A stretch of 31,065 bases of DNA from a virus: positions 1 to 31,065 of the IMG/VR virus record IMGVR_UViG_3300049855_000291; one strand, 5' to 3'. Below, piece by piece: positions 17,031 to 24,015 of this stretch (its first letter is position 1; every line of letters starts with the position of its first letter). A model generated the notes under the pieces. It worked only from the letters and a program-made list of their open reading frames with translations. It was not told where the DNA came from and did not search any database. Made by a program: the position numbers and the translations under genes.

Positions 17031-17894
17031 CTATCTCCCAAATTTCTTTTCTAGTTTTTGAAAAAAGTCGTCTGTCGTAACACGCTTACCGCGCTGTGGT
17101 GCTGGCTTGTCCGTAGTAGATTGGCCTTGAGGACGGGCGAAGGGTGCTTGCGACCTGGCTTCATTCACGAACATTTTGCGGAGTGCCGCTATCTGTTCCT
17201 TGCTGAAAATCTTGAGGACTTCTTCGGGGGAGGCTACGTTGAGGTACTCCTGGACGTCCTCGGTCAAACTCGCTTTGGCTAGATCTAAGGCTTTCGAGGA
17301 TGGCAATGGCGCTTGGTTTTTCTCCAGATTCGCGTACATCGCTTCGGCTACTCGCCTAATTAGTCTTGGTGTTTTTTTACCTTTGTAGGATTCTAGCGCC
17401 TTGCCTATCTCCTCGTCAACTTCGCTATAGGCCCTTTCCAAAATCTGAGCCTCAGCTTGCTTGCGCTGGGCTGATGTCATTTCGTCGAGTTGCTTTTGCA
17501 GCTTTTCCCTCTCGGCTTCGGCTTTTCTTCGTCCGCGCTCGGATTCGGGGAGTTGCTCATACTCAATTTGCGTCAGGAGTTTTTTCTCGGCCCATTTAAG
17601 GACTTGCTCCTCAGGGACTCCCAGCTCGCCAGAGATCCACTCAAGGTCACCTTGGAGGGCGCGTTGTTTACGCGCCTCCTCGGTTTTCCTAATGGCAGCT
17701 GCCTCCTGCATGCGCTTGTTGGCAGCGCGTGCATGAGAGTAGCCACGCTTTAGTTCATCAAGGTCAACGTCGAGCTCCTCACCATCGACGGGCACCCGAT
17801 ATCTCTCAGGAGGCTTCGGTGCTGCGGGGGGAGGAGTGGGAATAGAACTAGCGTCAGGAATATCATTTCCCGACGACTGCATTGCATCGTCCAT
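17031..17894 (-). CDS. Capsid scaffolding protein
   Basis: This encodes 287 residues starting MDDAMQSSGNDIPDASSIPT, with GAGG seven bases before ATG 17894. A Pro-rich acidic N-terminus (to about 30) is followed by a PERYRVPVDGEELDVDLDEL segment. A long charged coiled-coil helix spans about 55-180 (Arg, Glu, Lys, Gln, Ala heptad-like), then another helical region, and the C-terminus is basic (RGKRVTTDDFFQKLEKKFGR). A basic C-terminal helix that binds capsid and a helical body are the features of podovirus scaffolds, which shape the procapsid and leave before DNA packaging. It sits immediately before the decoration and capsid genes. The start codon's ribosome site lies in a potential RNA stem. 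Confidence 0.8.
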   Translation of the reverse strand: MDDAMQSSGNDIPDASSIPTPPPAAPKPPERYRVPVDGEELDVDLDELKRGYSHARAANKRMQEAAAIRKTEEARKQRALQGDLEWISGELGVPEEQVLKWAEKKLLTQIEYEQLPESERGRRKAEAEREKLQKQLDEMTSAQRKQAEAQILERAYSEVDEEIGKALESYKGKKTPRLIRRVAEAMYANLEKNQAPLPSSKALDLAKASLTEDVQEYLNVASPEEVLKIFSKEQIAALRKMFVNEARSQAPFARPQGQSTTDKPAPQRGKRVTTDDFFQKLEKKFGR

Positions 17895-17899
17895 TATAT

Positions 17900-17942
17900 A
17901 GCCTCGCCTATCTTGGTTAGAGTTACCAAACAGGATAAGGCT
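17900..17942 (-). promoter_or_regulatory. Potential RNA fold in the scaffold leader covering its ribosome site
   Basis: Minus-strand RNA here can form three stacked helices: AGCCU with AGGCU, UAUC with GAUA, and UUGGU with ACCAA around a seven-base loop, separated by small bulges. The scaffold's GAGG site (just before its ATG at 17894) overlaps the outer AGGCU arm. This could hold back scaffold translation. There is no U-tract, so it is not a terminator. The fold was drawn by eye. Confidence 0.35.
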
Positions 17943-17952
17943 CTATTTTTAA

Positions 17953-18333
17953 TTAGTAAAGAATTATTATTTCAACTTCGACGGGAGTGGTTGGGACGGG
18001 GGAAAAGACTGCGACGACAAAGGGTTTGCCGTTGGCTGTGAATCCCCACTGTATAGGCTGGGCGAGCGCGAAGGATGTCTCAAGGACCCGCCTTGCCCTG
18101 ATCTCGGTCGGGCGTTTTGTCAGGTTGATGGCTACGCTCGCATTCTGGGATAGCTTGAGGGTCCGGATCTCGCAGTCCATGTTGTCGGCATAGGTCAGAC
18201 CATTGCGCAGTGCTCTTAATGTTATTTCAGCAAACTGCGCTTGGAAGTTTATAAAATCTTGGAGGGACTGGCCAGCCTCGGTCGCAAGGGCTTTGGTCGC
18301 ATCAAAGATTCTTTGAATAGTTATTTTTGCCAT
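17953..18333 (-). CDS. Small virion-like protein after the large terminase
   Basis: The frame is open from 18366, but ATG 18333 (MAKITIQRIFDATKAL) is preferred: GGGAG lies eight bases upstream and it overlaps the terminase stop at 18302 by only 32 bases. This gives 126 residues. A helical N-terminal half (FINFQAQFAEITLRALRNGL) is followed by beta strands (RRVLETSFALAQPIQWGFTA and VAVFSPVPTTPVEVEIIILY). A similar helix-then-beta layout occurs in small tail-fibre-attachment or head proteins of podoviruses. The function is not known; co-transcription with terminase and scaffold suggests a late structural role. Confidence 0.65.
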   Translation of the reverse strand: MAKITIQRIFDATKALATEAGQSLQDFINFQAQFAEITLRALRNGLTYADNMDCEIRTLKLSQNASVAINLTKRPTEIRARRVLETSFALAQPIQWGFTANGKPFVVAVFSPVPTTPVEVEIIILY

Positions 18334-19753
18334 TGGCGAAACTCCCAAAAGAACGGACTCCCCCAAATTTATTCGGAGGAGCTAGGGTCTCAATATCTAT
18401 GGAGTCATCATTCTGAGGTTTTAGCACAAAATGCCGTTCATCACCCACAAAATTTTGGAAGCGCTGGGGGTTATCCCTATTCTGGACGCGGTTGGCATAC
18501 ATGAGCGCAGCAAGGGCGTCGCAGTGACCGATCCCCTCAGGCTGGTCGAATCGTTCAAAATCTGTCCGATGTTTATTGAAAACCCCTCCTCGGATGGTGC
18601 GAATCAGGAAGGCGCAGCGGGGGTGAATCATAATCTGATCGAGCTCGAATAGGTTGGCCATGCTTTGGACCGACGCCAGCCAGTCAGACTTAGGCGGGGT
18701 CGTAAACTCCTCCTTGAGATCGAATAGGTCGATCAGGGTTTGACCCTGGACATCGGCATGCTTCGATTCAAAGTCCCAATCTCCCCATTTTTCCCGCATT
18801 CCCTTGACGATTGCGCTGGTCGGGGTGTTGCGCTCATACATCAACTCGTCCCATATCAGAAGCTTGTTGTTAACGTAGTCGTAGGTATGGACGAGCGCGA
18901 CGGTCAAGTCTCGGACACCTCCCCAGTCGGCAGTCAGCTGCAGGTAATTCGGGTTTGGCAGGGTGAATTGCTTGACGTGTCTGACAGGGTCGAATCCTGG
19001 GATCACGACTTTCGACATCACTCTGATAATCTGCGCCAGGTATTCCCGCTTCCATGCGTCCGTATGCATACCACCGCACCTGCGAGCGGCCTCCTCTATT
19101 TGCTCTGGCATGATCGACGGGCTGTCGTAGACGGTATACTGGAACAAAGTCCCGAGCATGTCGCATTCAGGTAGGACCCTGACATGCAGGGGATGGTCTG
19201 GCTCCTCGCTGGGACTAGACACGAATATCTCGATCCCGTTGGAGCGGAGGAGTTGGGGTCCCATGACCGAGTCGACCCCGTAGTTGAAGTCGTCACCATG
19301 CACGAATCCGCATTCTTCATAGATGATCAGGCTGGCATTGCCTCCCCGATTGCCGTCTACATACGCCCGTTCGAGCGCTCCTAGGCGCAAGGACGAGCCG
19401 TTGAATAGGTTGTAACGGTATTCGCTCTTGGACCGCTTAAGCAGTCCAGGGGGAGCGTCAGCCATGATGATTGCCAGGTTGTCGTTAACTAGGTCCTGGC
19501 ATTGCTTGAATGTCGGAGCGATCACTCGCGCTATCTTTTTCGGGTTTTTAAGCAGGTATTCGAGAGCGTAGGCGCATGCCCAGTAGGTCTTGCCTATCTG
19601 CCGACTAGACAGGATGCAAATCTTACGGGCTTGGGTTGACCGGACGGTCGCTGTGATTTTCTTTTGCAGTGCATCGAGTTTGTATTGTAACTCCCCACGG
19701 CACCATAGTGCGTTGACTACCGTCCCGTAGGTGATGTTTTCAAGGTCGATCAT
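18302..19753 (-). CDS. terL: Terminase large subunit (packaging ATPase-nuclease)
   Basis: This encodes 483 residues. TerL drives DNA into the procapsid through the portal and cuts the concatemer. The ATPase part has a Walker A at 49-56 (SSRQIGKT), a Walker B with catalytic Glu at 142-147 (LIIYEE) and a coupling SSPSE motif at about 182-186. The RNase H-like nuclease part has acidic motifs TADWGG (about 270), HADVQG (about 335) and GHCDALAALMYA (about 420), with the three metal-binding Asp residues in place. Length fits the family. The ribosome site is weak, and the start overlaps the upstream 74-residue gene by 14 bases, so translation is probably coupled. A small-terminase candidate lies about 4 kb upstream, separated by unrelated genes. 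Confidence 0.92.
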   Translation of the reverse strand: MIDLENITYGTVVNALWCRGELQYKLDALQKKITATVRSTQARKICILSSRQIGKTYWACAYALEYLLKNPKKIARVIAPTFKQCQDLVNDNLAIIMADAPPGLLKRSKSEYRYNLFNGSSLRLGALERAYVDGNRGGNASLIIYEECGFVHGDDFNYGVDSVMGPQLLRSNGIEIFVSSPSEEPDHPLHVRVLPECDMLGTLFQYTVYDSPSIMPEQIEEAARRCGGMHTDAWKREYLAQIIRVMSKVVIPGFDPVRHVKQFTLPNPNYLQLTADWGGVRDLTVALVHTYDYVNNKLLIWDELMYERNTPTSAIVKGMREKWGDWDFESKHADVQGQTLIDLFDLKEEFTTPPKSDWLASVQSMANLFELDQIMIHPRCAFLIRTIRGGVFNKHRTDFERFDQPEGIGHCDALAALMYANRVQNRDNPQRFQNFVGDERHFVLKPQNDDSIDIETLAPPNKFGGVRSFGSFANGKNNYSKNL

Positions 19754-19964
19754 TATGTGACACTTTGAGGGTGTTTTTTATATATTCATCAAATTCAGAA
19801 CCAGACAGCGTTAGCCTCATTTTTTCATAAGTTTTTTTGTTAACTAAGAAAAATGGTCCGACTTCTATATAATTGTCGTCAGGTATAAAATCTGCGTGAT
19901 CGTTTGTAAAAAAATCAACTCCAAAATTGTCGTAGGGAGCCTTAAATGGATCGTCTTGGATCAT
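19740..19964 (-). CDS. Small acidic protein before the terminase, unknown
   Basis: This encodes 74 residues starting MIQDDPFKAPYDNFGVDFFT. Its ATG overlaps the upstream stop as ATGA (19961-19964), and its 3' end overlaps the terminase start by 14 bases. It is acidic and aromatic in the first half (many Asp and Phe) and helical towards the end (NKKTYEKMRLTLSGSEFDEY). No motif is recognised. The tight overlaps on both sides make it a genuine part of the packaging operon. A packaging cofactor or structural role is possible but unsupported. Confidence 0.65.
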   Translation of the reverse strand: MIQDDPFKAPYDNFGVDFFTNDHADFIPDDNYIEVGPFFLVNKKTYEKMRLTLSGSEFDEYIKNTLKVSHNDRP

Positions 19965-20212
19965 TTCTTATTCTCCCGCAGTATTTCGCCTTCAATCAGG
20001 GTAAAGCTCGACACAAGAATCTGGACCGCGATCGCAATAGCTCCTGGGTCTATAAGCTTTTCTAGCTCAGTACGGTTGTTAATCTCATGGGCTAGCTCAC
20101 CGAATTTCGATGCTAGTTCAGCTAAAAACTTGTATTTTTGCTCTCGCTTTAAGATGCCTATGACGACATCTTGGTTTGCTGAGTAGACTTCTAAACTTTC
20201 ATCAACGGTCAT
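19961..20212 (-). CDS. Small helical protein in the packaging operon, unknown
   Basis: The frame is open to an ATG at 20236, but that start has no ribosome site and would overlap the upstream gene by 35 bases. ATG 20212 (MTVDESLEVYSANQDVVIGI) has AAGGA nine bases upstream and an 11-base overlap and is preferred; the protein is then 83 residues (91 if the upstream start is used). It is almost wholly helical: EQKYKFLAELASKFGELAHE, then an acidic ELEKLIDPGAIAIAVQILV segment and a Lys-rich end. The pattern resembles small helical packaging or DNA-binding subunits, but no helix-turn-helix is clear. It is translated directly before the terminase-adjacent gene. Confidence 0.62.
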   Translation of the reverse strand: MTVDESLEVYSANQDVVIGILKREQKYKFLAELASKFGELAHEINNRTELEKLIDPGAIAIAVQILVSSFTLIEGEILRENKK

Positions 20213-20447
20213 TTCCTCTAATCCTTGTTTCTTCATATATGCAAAGATTTATATGGGTAGCGTATACAGTTATATACCTTTTACAGTGAGGACAATCTAT
20301 CTGATAAAAATCCCCGTCTCTATGGTCCTGCACAAATCGCATCTCTTTTTCCTCGACAACCATTCCAGCCTGACACTCTGAATTTTTGCATAGCATGTAA
20401 TATTTTTTAGGTTTTGAAGGAATGATTGGAGGCTTGATTGTGATCAT
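20202..20447 (-). CDS. Zinc-ribbon-like small protein
   Basis: This encodes 81 residues starting MITIKPPIIPSKPKKYYMLC. Two cysteine pairs, C20/C25 (CKNSEC) and C52/C55 (CPHC), flank an acidic strand region and would form a zinc ribbon, with DHRDGDFYQIDCPHCKRYIT in the second half. The start at 20447 has GAGGG eight bases upstream. Zinc ribbons of this size bind nucleic acid or protein partners; the target cannot be told here. Its 3' end overlaps the next gene. It follows a run of very short stop-start-linked reading frames. Confidence 0.7.
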   Translation of the reverse strand: MITIKPPIIPSKPKKYYMLCKNSECQAGMVVEEKEMRFVQDHRDGDFYQIDCPHCKRYITVYATHINLCIYEETRIRGNDR

Positions 20448-20474
20448 TTCATTCGCCCTCGGTCATTGCTTATC

Positions 20475-20496
20475 CCATTCACGTTCCATTCACGTT
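20475..20496. repeat. 11-bp tandem direct repeat
   Basis: CCATTCACGTT is present twice head to tail with no gap (20475-20485 and 20486-20496). It lies in the gap between the duplicated membrane genes and the zinc-ribbon gene. It could be a protein-binding site or just a slippage duplication. Confidence 0.8.
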
Positions 20497-20529
20497 TTGT
20501 GAGTATGGCTCATTTTGTGAATATTTTAG

Positions 20530-20637
20530 TCATTTTTTCCTACCTGTTAAAACCTTCAATACATGATAAAACCACATCATAGCCAGTACAAGCCATGACA
20601 GGAGTAAGTAGACTTCTAAACTTTTTTGGTCTGTCAT
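20530..20637 (-). CDS. Tiny single-span membrane protein, tandem copy B
   Basis: This encodes 35 residues starting at the ATG that overlaps the stop of copy A (ATGA at 20634-20637). The sequence begins MTDQKSLEVYLLLSWLVL, continues AMMWFYHVLKVL and ends TGRKK. One hydrophobic helix (about residues 9-30) with an acidic start and a basic end predicts a single membrane span with the C-terminus in the cytoplasm by the positive-inside rule. Residues 13-35 closely match copy A, and the DNA is a near-exact duplicate. Small holin-like or lysis-regulator proteins have this layout, and a paired long and short version recalls holin/antiholin pairs; no lysis function is shown. The protein is below usual gene-calling length limits. 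Confidence 0.62.
   Translation of the reverse strand: MTDQKSLEVYLLLSWLVLAMMWFYHVLKVLTGRKK
20547..20603. repeat. Tandem duplication, copy 1 (57 bp)
   Basis: This copy matches 20648-20710 at every position except one base (a versus c in the ...aaacc(a/c)catc... stretch) and a six-base insertion in the second copy. Because the indel is two codons long, both copies keep their reading frame. It lies in the 3' part of the tiny membrane gene. Confidence 0.9.
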
Positions 20638-20747
20638 TTCTTACCACTTAAAACCTTCAATACATGATAAAACCCCATCATAGCCAGTACAATACACAGC
20701 CATGACAGGATTACAAGGGCCATAGACTCTAGCTCGATGTCACTCAT
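20634..20747 (-). CDS. Tiny single-span membrane protein, tandem copy A
   Basis: This encodes 37 residues starting MSDIELESMALVILSWLC, continuing IVLAMMGFYHVLKVL and ending SGKK. AGGCG lies eight bases before the ATG at 20747. An acidic N-terminal tail, one hydrophobic helix (about 9-30) and a basic C-terminus predict a single span. Copy B follows with an ATGA overlap and shares LSWL, VLAMM and FYHVLKVL; copy A has a two-residue insertion (Cys-Ile) in the span. Both frames being intact after duplication argues that the peptides are made and kept. Candidate roles are holin, pinholin or lysis regulator, or superinfection exclusion; none is proven. Confidence 0.65.
   Translation of the reverse strand: MSDIELESMALVILSWLCIVLAMMGFYHVLKVLSGKK
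20648..20710. repeat. Tandem duplication, copy 2 (63 bp)
   Basis: This is the partner of 20547-20603, about 101 bp away, with a six-base insertion (atacac) and one substitution. It lies within copy A of the tiny membrane gene. The near identity points to a recent duplication or to strong constraint. Confidence 0.9.
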
Positions 20748-20758
20748 AACTAGTTCGC

Positions 20759-20800
20759 CTAACATTTCGGTCTGGGTTTTGGCTTAGGCTTTTTTGGCAT
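20759..20800 (-). CDS. 13-residue basic Pro/Lys peptide with strong ribosome site
   Basis: The reading frame MPKKPKPKPRPKC starts at ATG 20800, six bases after an AGAGGAG site, and ends at TAG 20759. It fills the gap between the 762-residue protein and the membrane gene pair. The alternating Lys-Pro pattern is non-random and recalls Pro-Lys linkers. It could be a leader peptide whose consecutive Pro codons slow ribosomes, or a tiny functional peptide. It is too short to be certain of. Confidence 0.4.
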   Translation of the reverse strand: MPKKPKPKPRPKC

Positions 20801-20819
20801 TTAGCGCTCCTCTCTGTGA

Positions 20820-23108
20820 TTAAAAGTCTTTTGATTTTTCATATAACAATCTCTCAGCCTCTTCGCGAGTAAATACCACCTTACCGTTTTCATCCACGAT
20901 CGTCCCATCAAATTTGCTAAACAGCTTCGGGACCGCCTTCCCCTTCACGGCCTCCTTGACCTTGGGGAATAGCTTCGCTTGCTCGGCTTCGTGGGATGGA
21001 CGGCCTTTGTACATCTTGTCTTGGAGATCTTTTGATTGATCAAAGACTGTATCTGATCGGCCAAAAGGTTGGTCCTCAGATAGCGCATCCATCATACGTT
21101 TTACCGCTGGGTGCCTCTTGCTCATGATCGCTTGGTCTCGACCAAAATATTTATCAAGGTCGTTATATGCTTTCCACCCTGAAGAATATTCATCAAGTTG
21201 AGAGTCCAAAGCTTCATTAGCATGCATTTTTCTGAGCATGTCATAATCAGCTATTTTTGACTCTGGACCGGAAAGTCCCGTGATCGATCGCTGATCTTCT
21301 TTAAGTCCCAGCATCTTTTCAAACCCGTATTCATTCGTAATTCCCTTATTTCGCTCATACCGATATCTCACAAAATTTGCCAACGCCTGTTTTTGCTCTG
21401 GACTTGCATTTTGTAATTTCGGATCAGCCAAAATCTTTGTAATCGTTTGCTCAACCGGATCCATTTGCGCTTCAACATAGTTTCTCTTAGGCACGTCCTC
21501 CCTGATCACGTTTGGCCTACTATCCGGCAAAAACTCACTCTGCCCTACATCCCCAAACGCCTTCCCACGCTCGTCCATGCGGGAGGGTGCTACGTCCAGC
21601 TGGGAGCGGATTGCTGCGAATTTGTCAGGCTGGCGGGGGAGCGAAGCCTCGGGGTCGCCTTTGGGACCTTTAGGGGGATCGACTCGTTCCGGCCTAGGCT
21701 TATTACCCGTTATGTCGTCAATCCTGTCCTGTATCTTTACAAACTCAGGATCATCTCGGCTTAACCGATTTAATTTAAAATACAATTCATCTAGCTCACT
21801 ACCTTTAATATTTTTTGAACCCTTGGGAAATTTAATTCTTTGTCTGTCTTTGTCTATTACGTAGATTAGTTTGTCATATTGATCGTTCAGGTAGCGGTCC
21901 TCTGGGGAACCTGATCGAGGCTTTAATGGGTTTTTGGCCAAATTATCCTTGGCTTCGACATATTTTTCTATAGCTTCGTTTAAATCTAAATTATCCCTAT
22001 TTAGTTTTTTAAATTGATCGAGACTTTTTTCAAACTCTTGCCGACTGTCAAATTGATCATACCATCCACCTTTGGTAAGTGAGCTACCAATAGGAAGCTC
22101 GACGACTTTTAACGGGGTTTTAGGTTTTGGCGCAGGAGGCTCGACTATCTTAGGCTTGTTTTTCCTATCCTGTATCCTCTTTAACGCTTCATCAATGGCT
22201 TGTTGATTTTTTGCTGCGTCTAATTCTTCTTCATCTTTTAAAATTTTTCCCCATCTTTCTTTTTCTGCTTTTCTTAGCGCTTCTTCTTCTTCAAGTCGCT
22301 GTTGCTTTGTTTGCTTGCCTATGGGATTTTTCGTTTTCATCGCTTGCGCGAATTCTTTGAGTTTTGTCCACTCTTGGCCATGCTCCTCAGCTTTTTTCAA
22401 CAAAGCCTTAAATTGCTCTTCTTTTCCTGGTAGTGGTCGATACCCCTCATGGGCTGGGTGTCTCGGACCACCTACCTTTTTCCCGTTTTGGATTGGCTCG
22501 GAAGTTGGATCAATCAATTTTCGTGCAGCTTCGATGTACTCTTTTTCTTTTTGATTGTGATATTTCAAAGGATCTTTTTTTAGAAGATTGCTCTCTTGCT
22601 CCAATGTTTCCTTTGTTACATCGCGGTAAGACCCGCCTGTCGGCAATTCTACAGGCTCAGCCTTCCCCGCTTGCTCCGCAATAATCTTAGCCGCGTTCTC
22701 AGGGTCCTCGACATGCATCGCCTTGCTTATTTTCCTAAACTTCCCCTTTTTCATCAGCTTCGCGACCGCTGGTAGGGGGATCAGAGTTGCAGCTACGTCA
22801 AACTCAGTCTGGGGGACAATCATGCTATGCGCTGCGCTAGGCACTGCAGCAAGACCCGCTCCCAAGTCCTCAAACCCAGCCTTGGCTAGTGGATCCACAA
22901 CTCGCCTCTGCAGCATGTCGTCAAACTCCTCCTGGGCAAACTGGCCTGGGGGGAATGGGACGTTGTAGGGTTGGAGCTCGTCAGGTAAAGGCTGGGTGCT
23001 AGTCTGATCCTTATAATGCTCCGCGATCATCCTGCGCTTTTCCTCGGTATCCCTGTCAGGATTGTAGGGGGTCACTCCAAACGTCGAGCGGATGCGAGGA
23101 AAGTCCAT
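20820..23108 (-). CDS. Large charged protein of unknown function, polyvalent-type
   Basis: The frame is open from a GTG at 23117, but ATG 23108 has AGGTG six bases upstream and is preferred. This gives 762 residues, starting MDFPRIRSTFG. A DNA-packaging-like position (between the small- and large-terminase candidates) does not fit its composition. It is very rich in Lys, Glu, Asp and Pro. It has one hydrophobic patch near residues 100-125 (TEFDVAATLIPLPAVAKLMK), long charged helices with a Gln/Lys/Glu coiled coil at about 255-320, a PEPPAPKPKTP-like linker and Pro/Lys/Gly-rich segments near 470-500. No catalytic motif was seen. The hydrophobic patch loosely resembles one in the 725-residue ejection protein (AADPVNLIPFGK), so it may be an injected internal protein. 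This is inference. Confidence 0.72.
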   Translation of the reverse strand: MDFPRIRSTFGVTPYNPDRDTEEKRRMIAEHYKDQTSTQPLPDELQPYNVPFPPGQFAQEEFDDMLQRRVVDPLAKAGFEDLGAGLAAVPSAAHSMIVPQTEFDVAATLIPLPAVAKLMKKGKFRKISKAMHVEDPENAAKIIAEQAGKAEPVELPTGGSYRDVTKETLEQESNLLKKDPLKYHNQKEKEYIEAARKLIDPTSEPIQNGKKVGGPRHPAHEGYRPLPGKEEQFKALLKKAEEHGQEWTKLKEFAQAMKTKNPIGKQTKQQRLEEEEALRKAEKERWGKILKDEEELDAAKNQQAIDEALKRIQDRKNKPKIVEPPAPKPKTPLKVVELPIGSSLTKGGWYDQFDSRQEFEKSLDQFKKLNRDNLDLNEAIEKYVEAKDNLAKNPLKPRSGSPEDRYLNDQYDKLIYVIDKDRQRIKFPKGSKNIKGSELDELYFKLNRLSRDDPEFVKIQDRIDDITGNKPRPERVDPPKGPKGDPEASLPRQPDKFAAIRSQLDVAPSRMDERGKAFGDVGQSEFLPDSRPNVIREDVPKRNYVEAQMDPVEQTITKILADPKLQNASPEQKQALANFVRYRYERNKGITNEYGFEKMLGLKEDQRSITGLSGPESKIADYDMLRKMHANEALDSQLDEYSSGWKAYNDLDKYFGRDQAIMSKRHPAVKRMMDALSEDQPFGRSDTVFDQSKDLQDKMYKGRPSHEAEQAKLFPKVKEAVKGKAVPKLFSKFDGTIVDENGKVVFTREEAERLLYEKSKDF

Positions 23109-23117
23109 GTTGAACAC

Positions 23118-23130
23118 CTATTTTAAATAG
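23118..23130. promoter_or_regulatory. 13-bp palindrome upstream of the 762-residue gene
   Basis: CTATTT-T-AAATAG is a near-perfect palindrome 10 bp upstream of ATG 23108, in the AT-rich gene-free stretch 23118-23220. On the minus strand a TATACT box (a possible -10 hexamer) lies just upstream of it at about 23131-23136, but no convincing -35 hexamer is at the right spacing. It may be an operator. Nothing else was seen in that gap except a short bulged hairpin (TCGGGGTG with CACCCGA, about 23196-23215) without a U-tract. Confidence 0.3.
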
Positions 23131-23220
23131 AGTATAGAGTCGGATGTTGCCCTAACAGTCTAACCCATTTTAACTAGCCTTGAAATAGGACACTGTCGGG
23201 GTGACAAACACCCGAAAATA

Positions 23221-23460
23221 TTATTCACCATGGTCACTTGTTTGGGAATCGGGTGTTTTTTCGACCCACACTATAAATTTCACGCCAAATAATTCAGTAC
23301 AATTTAATAAAAAAGAACTCATGCCGAAAAGCTTGGTCTCGCCCAATTCTTGCTTTATTTTAACCATTTCAGCTTCAGTCACGTCTAACATTTCTGGAGC
23401 TTGGCCAAGGTAGGCTGCCATGTTGTTGATTCTGTGTATTTGTCTCTCGATTTCACTCAT
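23221..23460 (-). CDS. Small helical protein, unknown
   Basis: This encodes 79 residues starting MSEIERQIHRINNMAAYLGQ. The start overlaps the upstream stop as ATGA (23457-23460), with AAGG seven bases upstream. A long charged N-terminal helix runs to about residue 40 (EAEMVKIKQELGETKLFG); the second half has short hydrophobic strands (MSSFLLNCTELFGVKFIVWV) and a polar tail. No family is recognised. The coupling to the small-terminase-like gene suggests a shared function or simply operon packing. Confidence 0.62.
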   Translation of the reverse strand: MSEIERQIHRINNMAAYLGQAPEMLDVTEAEMVKIKQELGETKLFGMSSFLLNCTELFGVKFIVWVEKTPDSQTSDHGE

Positions 23461-24011
23461 AGCTCCACCTTCACAGCCTTCGCATCAATCGTGTCAGGCA
23501 ATCCCTCTATTAAAGCTATCAATTTCTCGGTCGGTATTTTCTGCAGCATTTCGTCCTCCTCGATTTTCTCATGAGCAATTTTCACCTTGCCAACCATGCG
23601 GTCGAGGATGAAATTTAGCTTGATTGGACAGCCTTCGCTAGCCGCTTTTACCAAGATTGCAGCAAGCGCAAGGTCGCCCATGGGAGTAGACGTGTCTTGG
23701 ACCATCAGCTGCAGCTGGGTCCGCGACATGCGCCAGAATTTACTCAAGCGCTTTTTGATGGTCATAGTGTTTTGACCACCGACTCCAAACCCAGCGACGA
23801 CCTTTTCCTGCTTCGTTATCGGCTGGCCGAGCTCCTTCGCTGCGGCCCGATTGTTGAATGCCTCGCCTTGGCTCACCCCACTAAAGAGTTTTTGAACCTC
23901 CTCAGCGCTGGGGGGGTCGTTAAAGATAGGTGCCGGATCGAATAGAGGCTCGCCCTTTTTCTCTTTTTTGGGGGGTCGGCCACGGCTTTTGTATTTTGTC
24001 ATAAAATGCAT
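23457..24011 (-). CDS. Small-terminase-like DNA-binding protein with AT-hook
   Basis: This encodes 184 residues. Residues 8-19 (KSRGRPPKKEKK) form an AT-hook with the RGRP core, implying minor-groove DNA binding. After a polar stretch, residues about 85-150 hold helices with MSRTQLQLMVQDTSTPMGDL and a terminal NFILDRMVGKVK; an '(I/L)LDR..GK' ending of this kind is usual in small-terminase-like and related phage DNA-recognition proteins. Small terminases bind the packaging site and load TerL. The large-terminase gene lies 4 kb downstream on the same strand, which fits but is not adjacent. The start at 24011 has no near ribosome site; GGGGAG sits 29 bases upstream beyond a hairpin. ATG 24002 is an alternative. 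The identity as TerS is an inference. Confidence 0.6.
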   Translation of the reverse strand: MHFMTKYKSRGRPPKKEKKGEPLFDPAPIFNDPPSAEEVQKLFSGVSQGEAFNNRAAAKELGQPITKQEKVVAGFGVGGQNTMTIKKRLSKFWRMSRTQLQLMVQDTSTPMGDLALAAILVKAASEGCPIKLNFILDRMVGKVKIAHEKIEEDEMLQKIPTEKLIALIEGLPDTIDAKAVKVEL

Positions 24012-24015
24012 TGCG

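Noticed and set aside
23196-23215. Hairpin TCGGGGTG...CACCCGA as a terminator
   Set aside because: It has a bulge and no U-tract on either strand.
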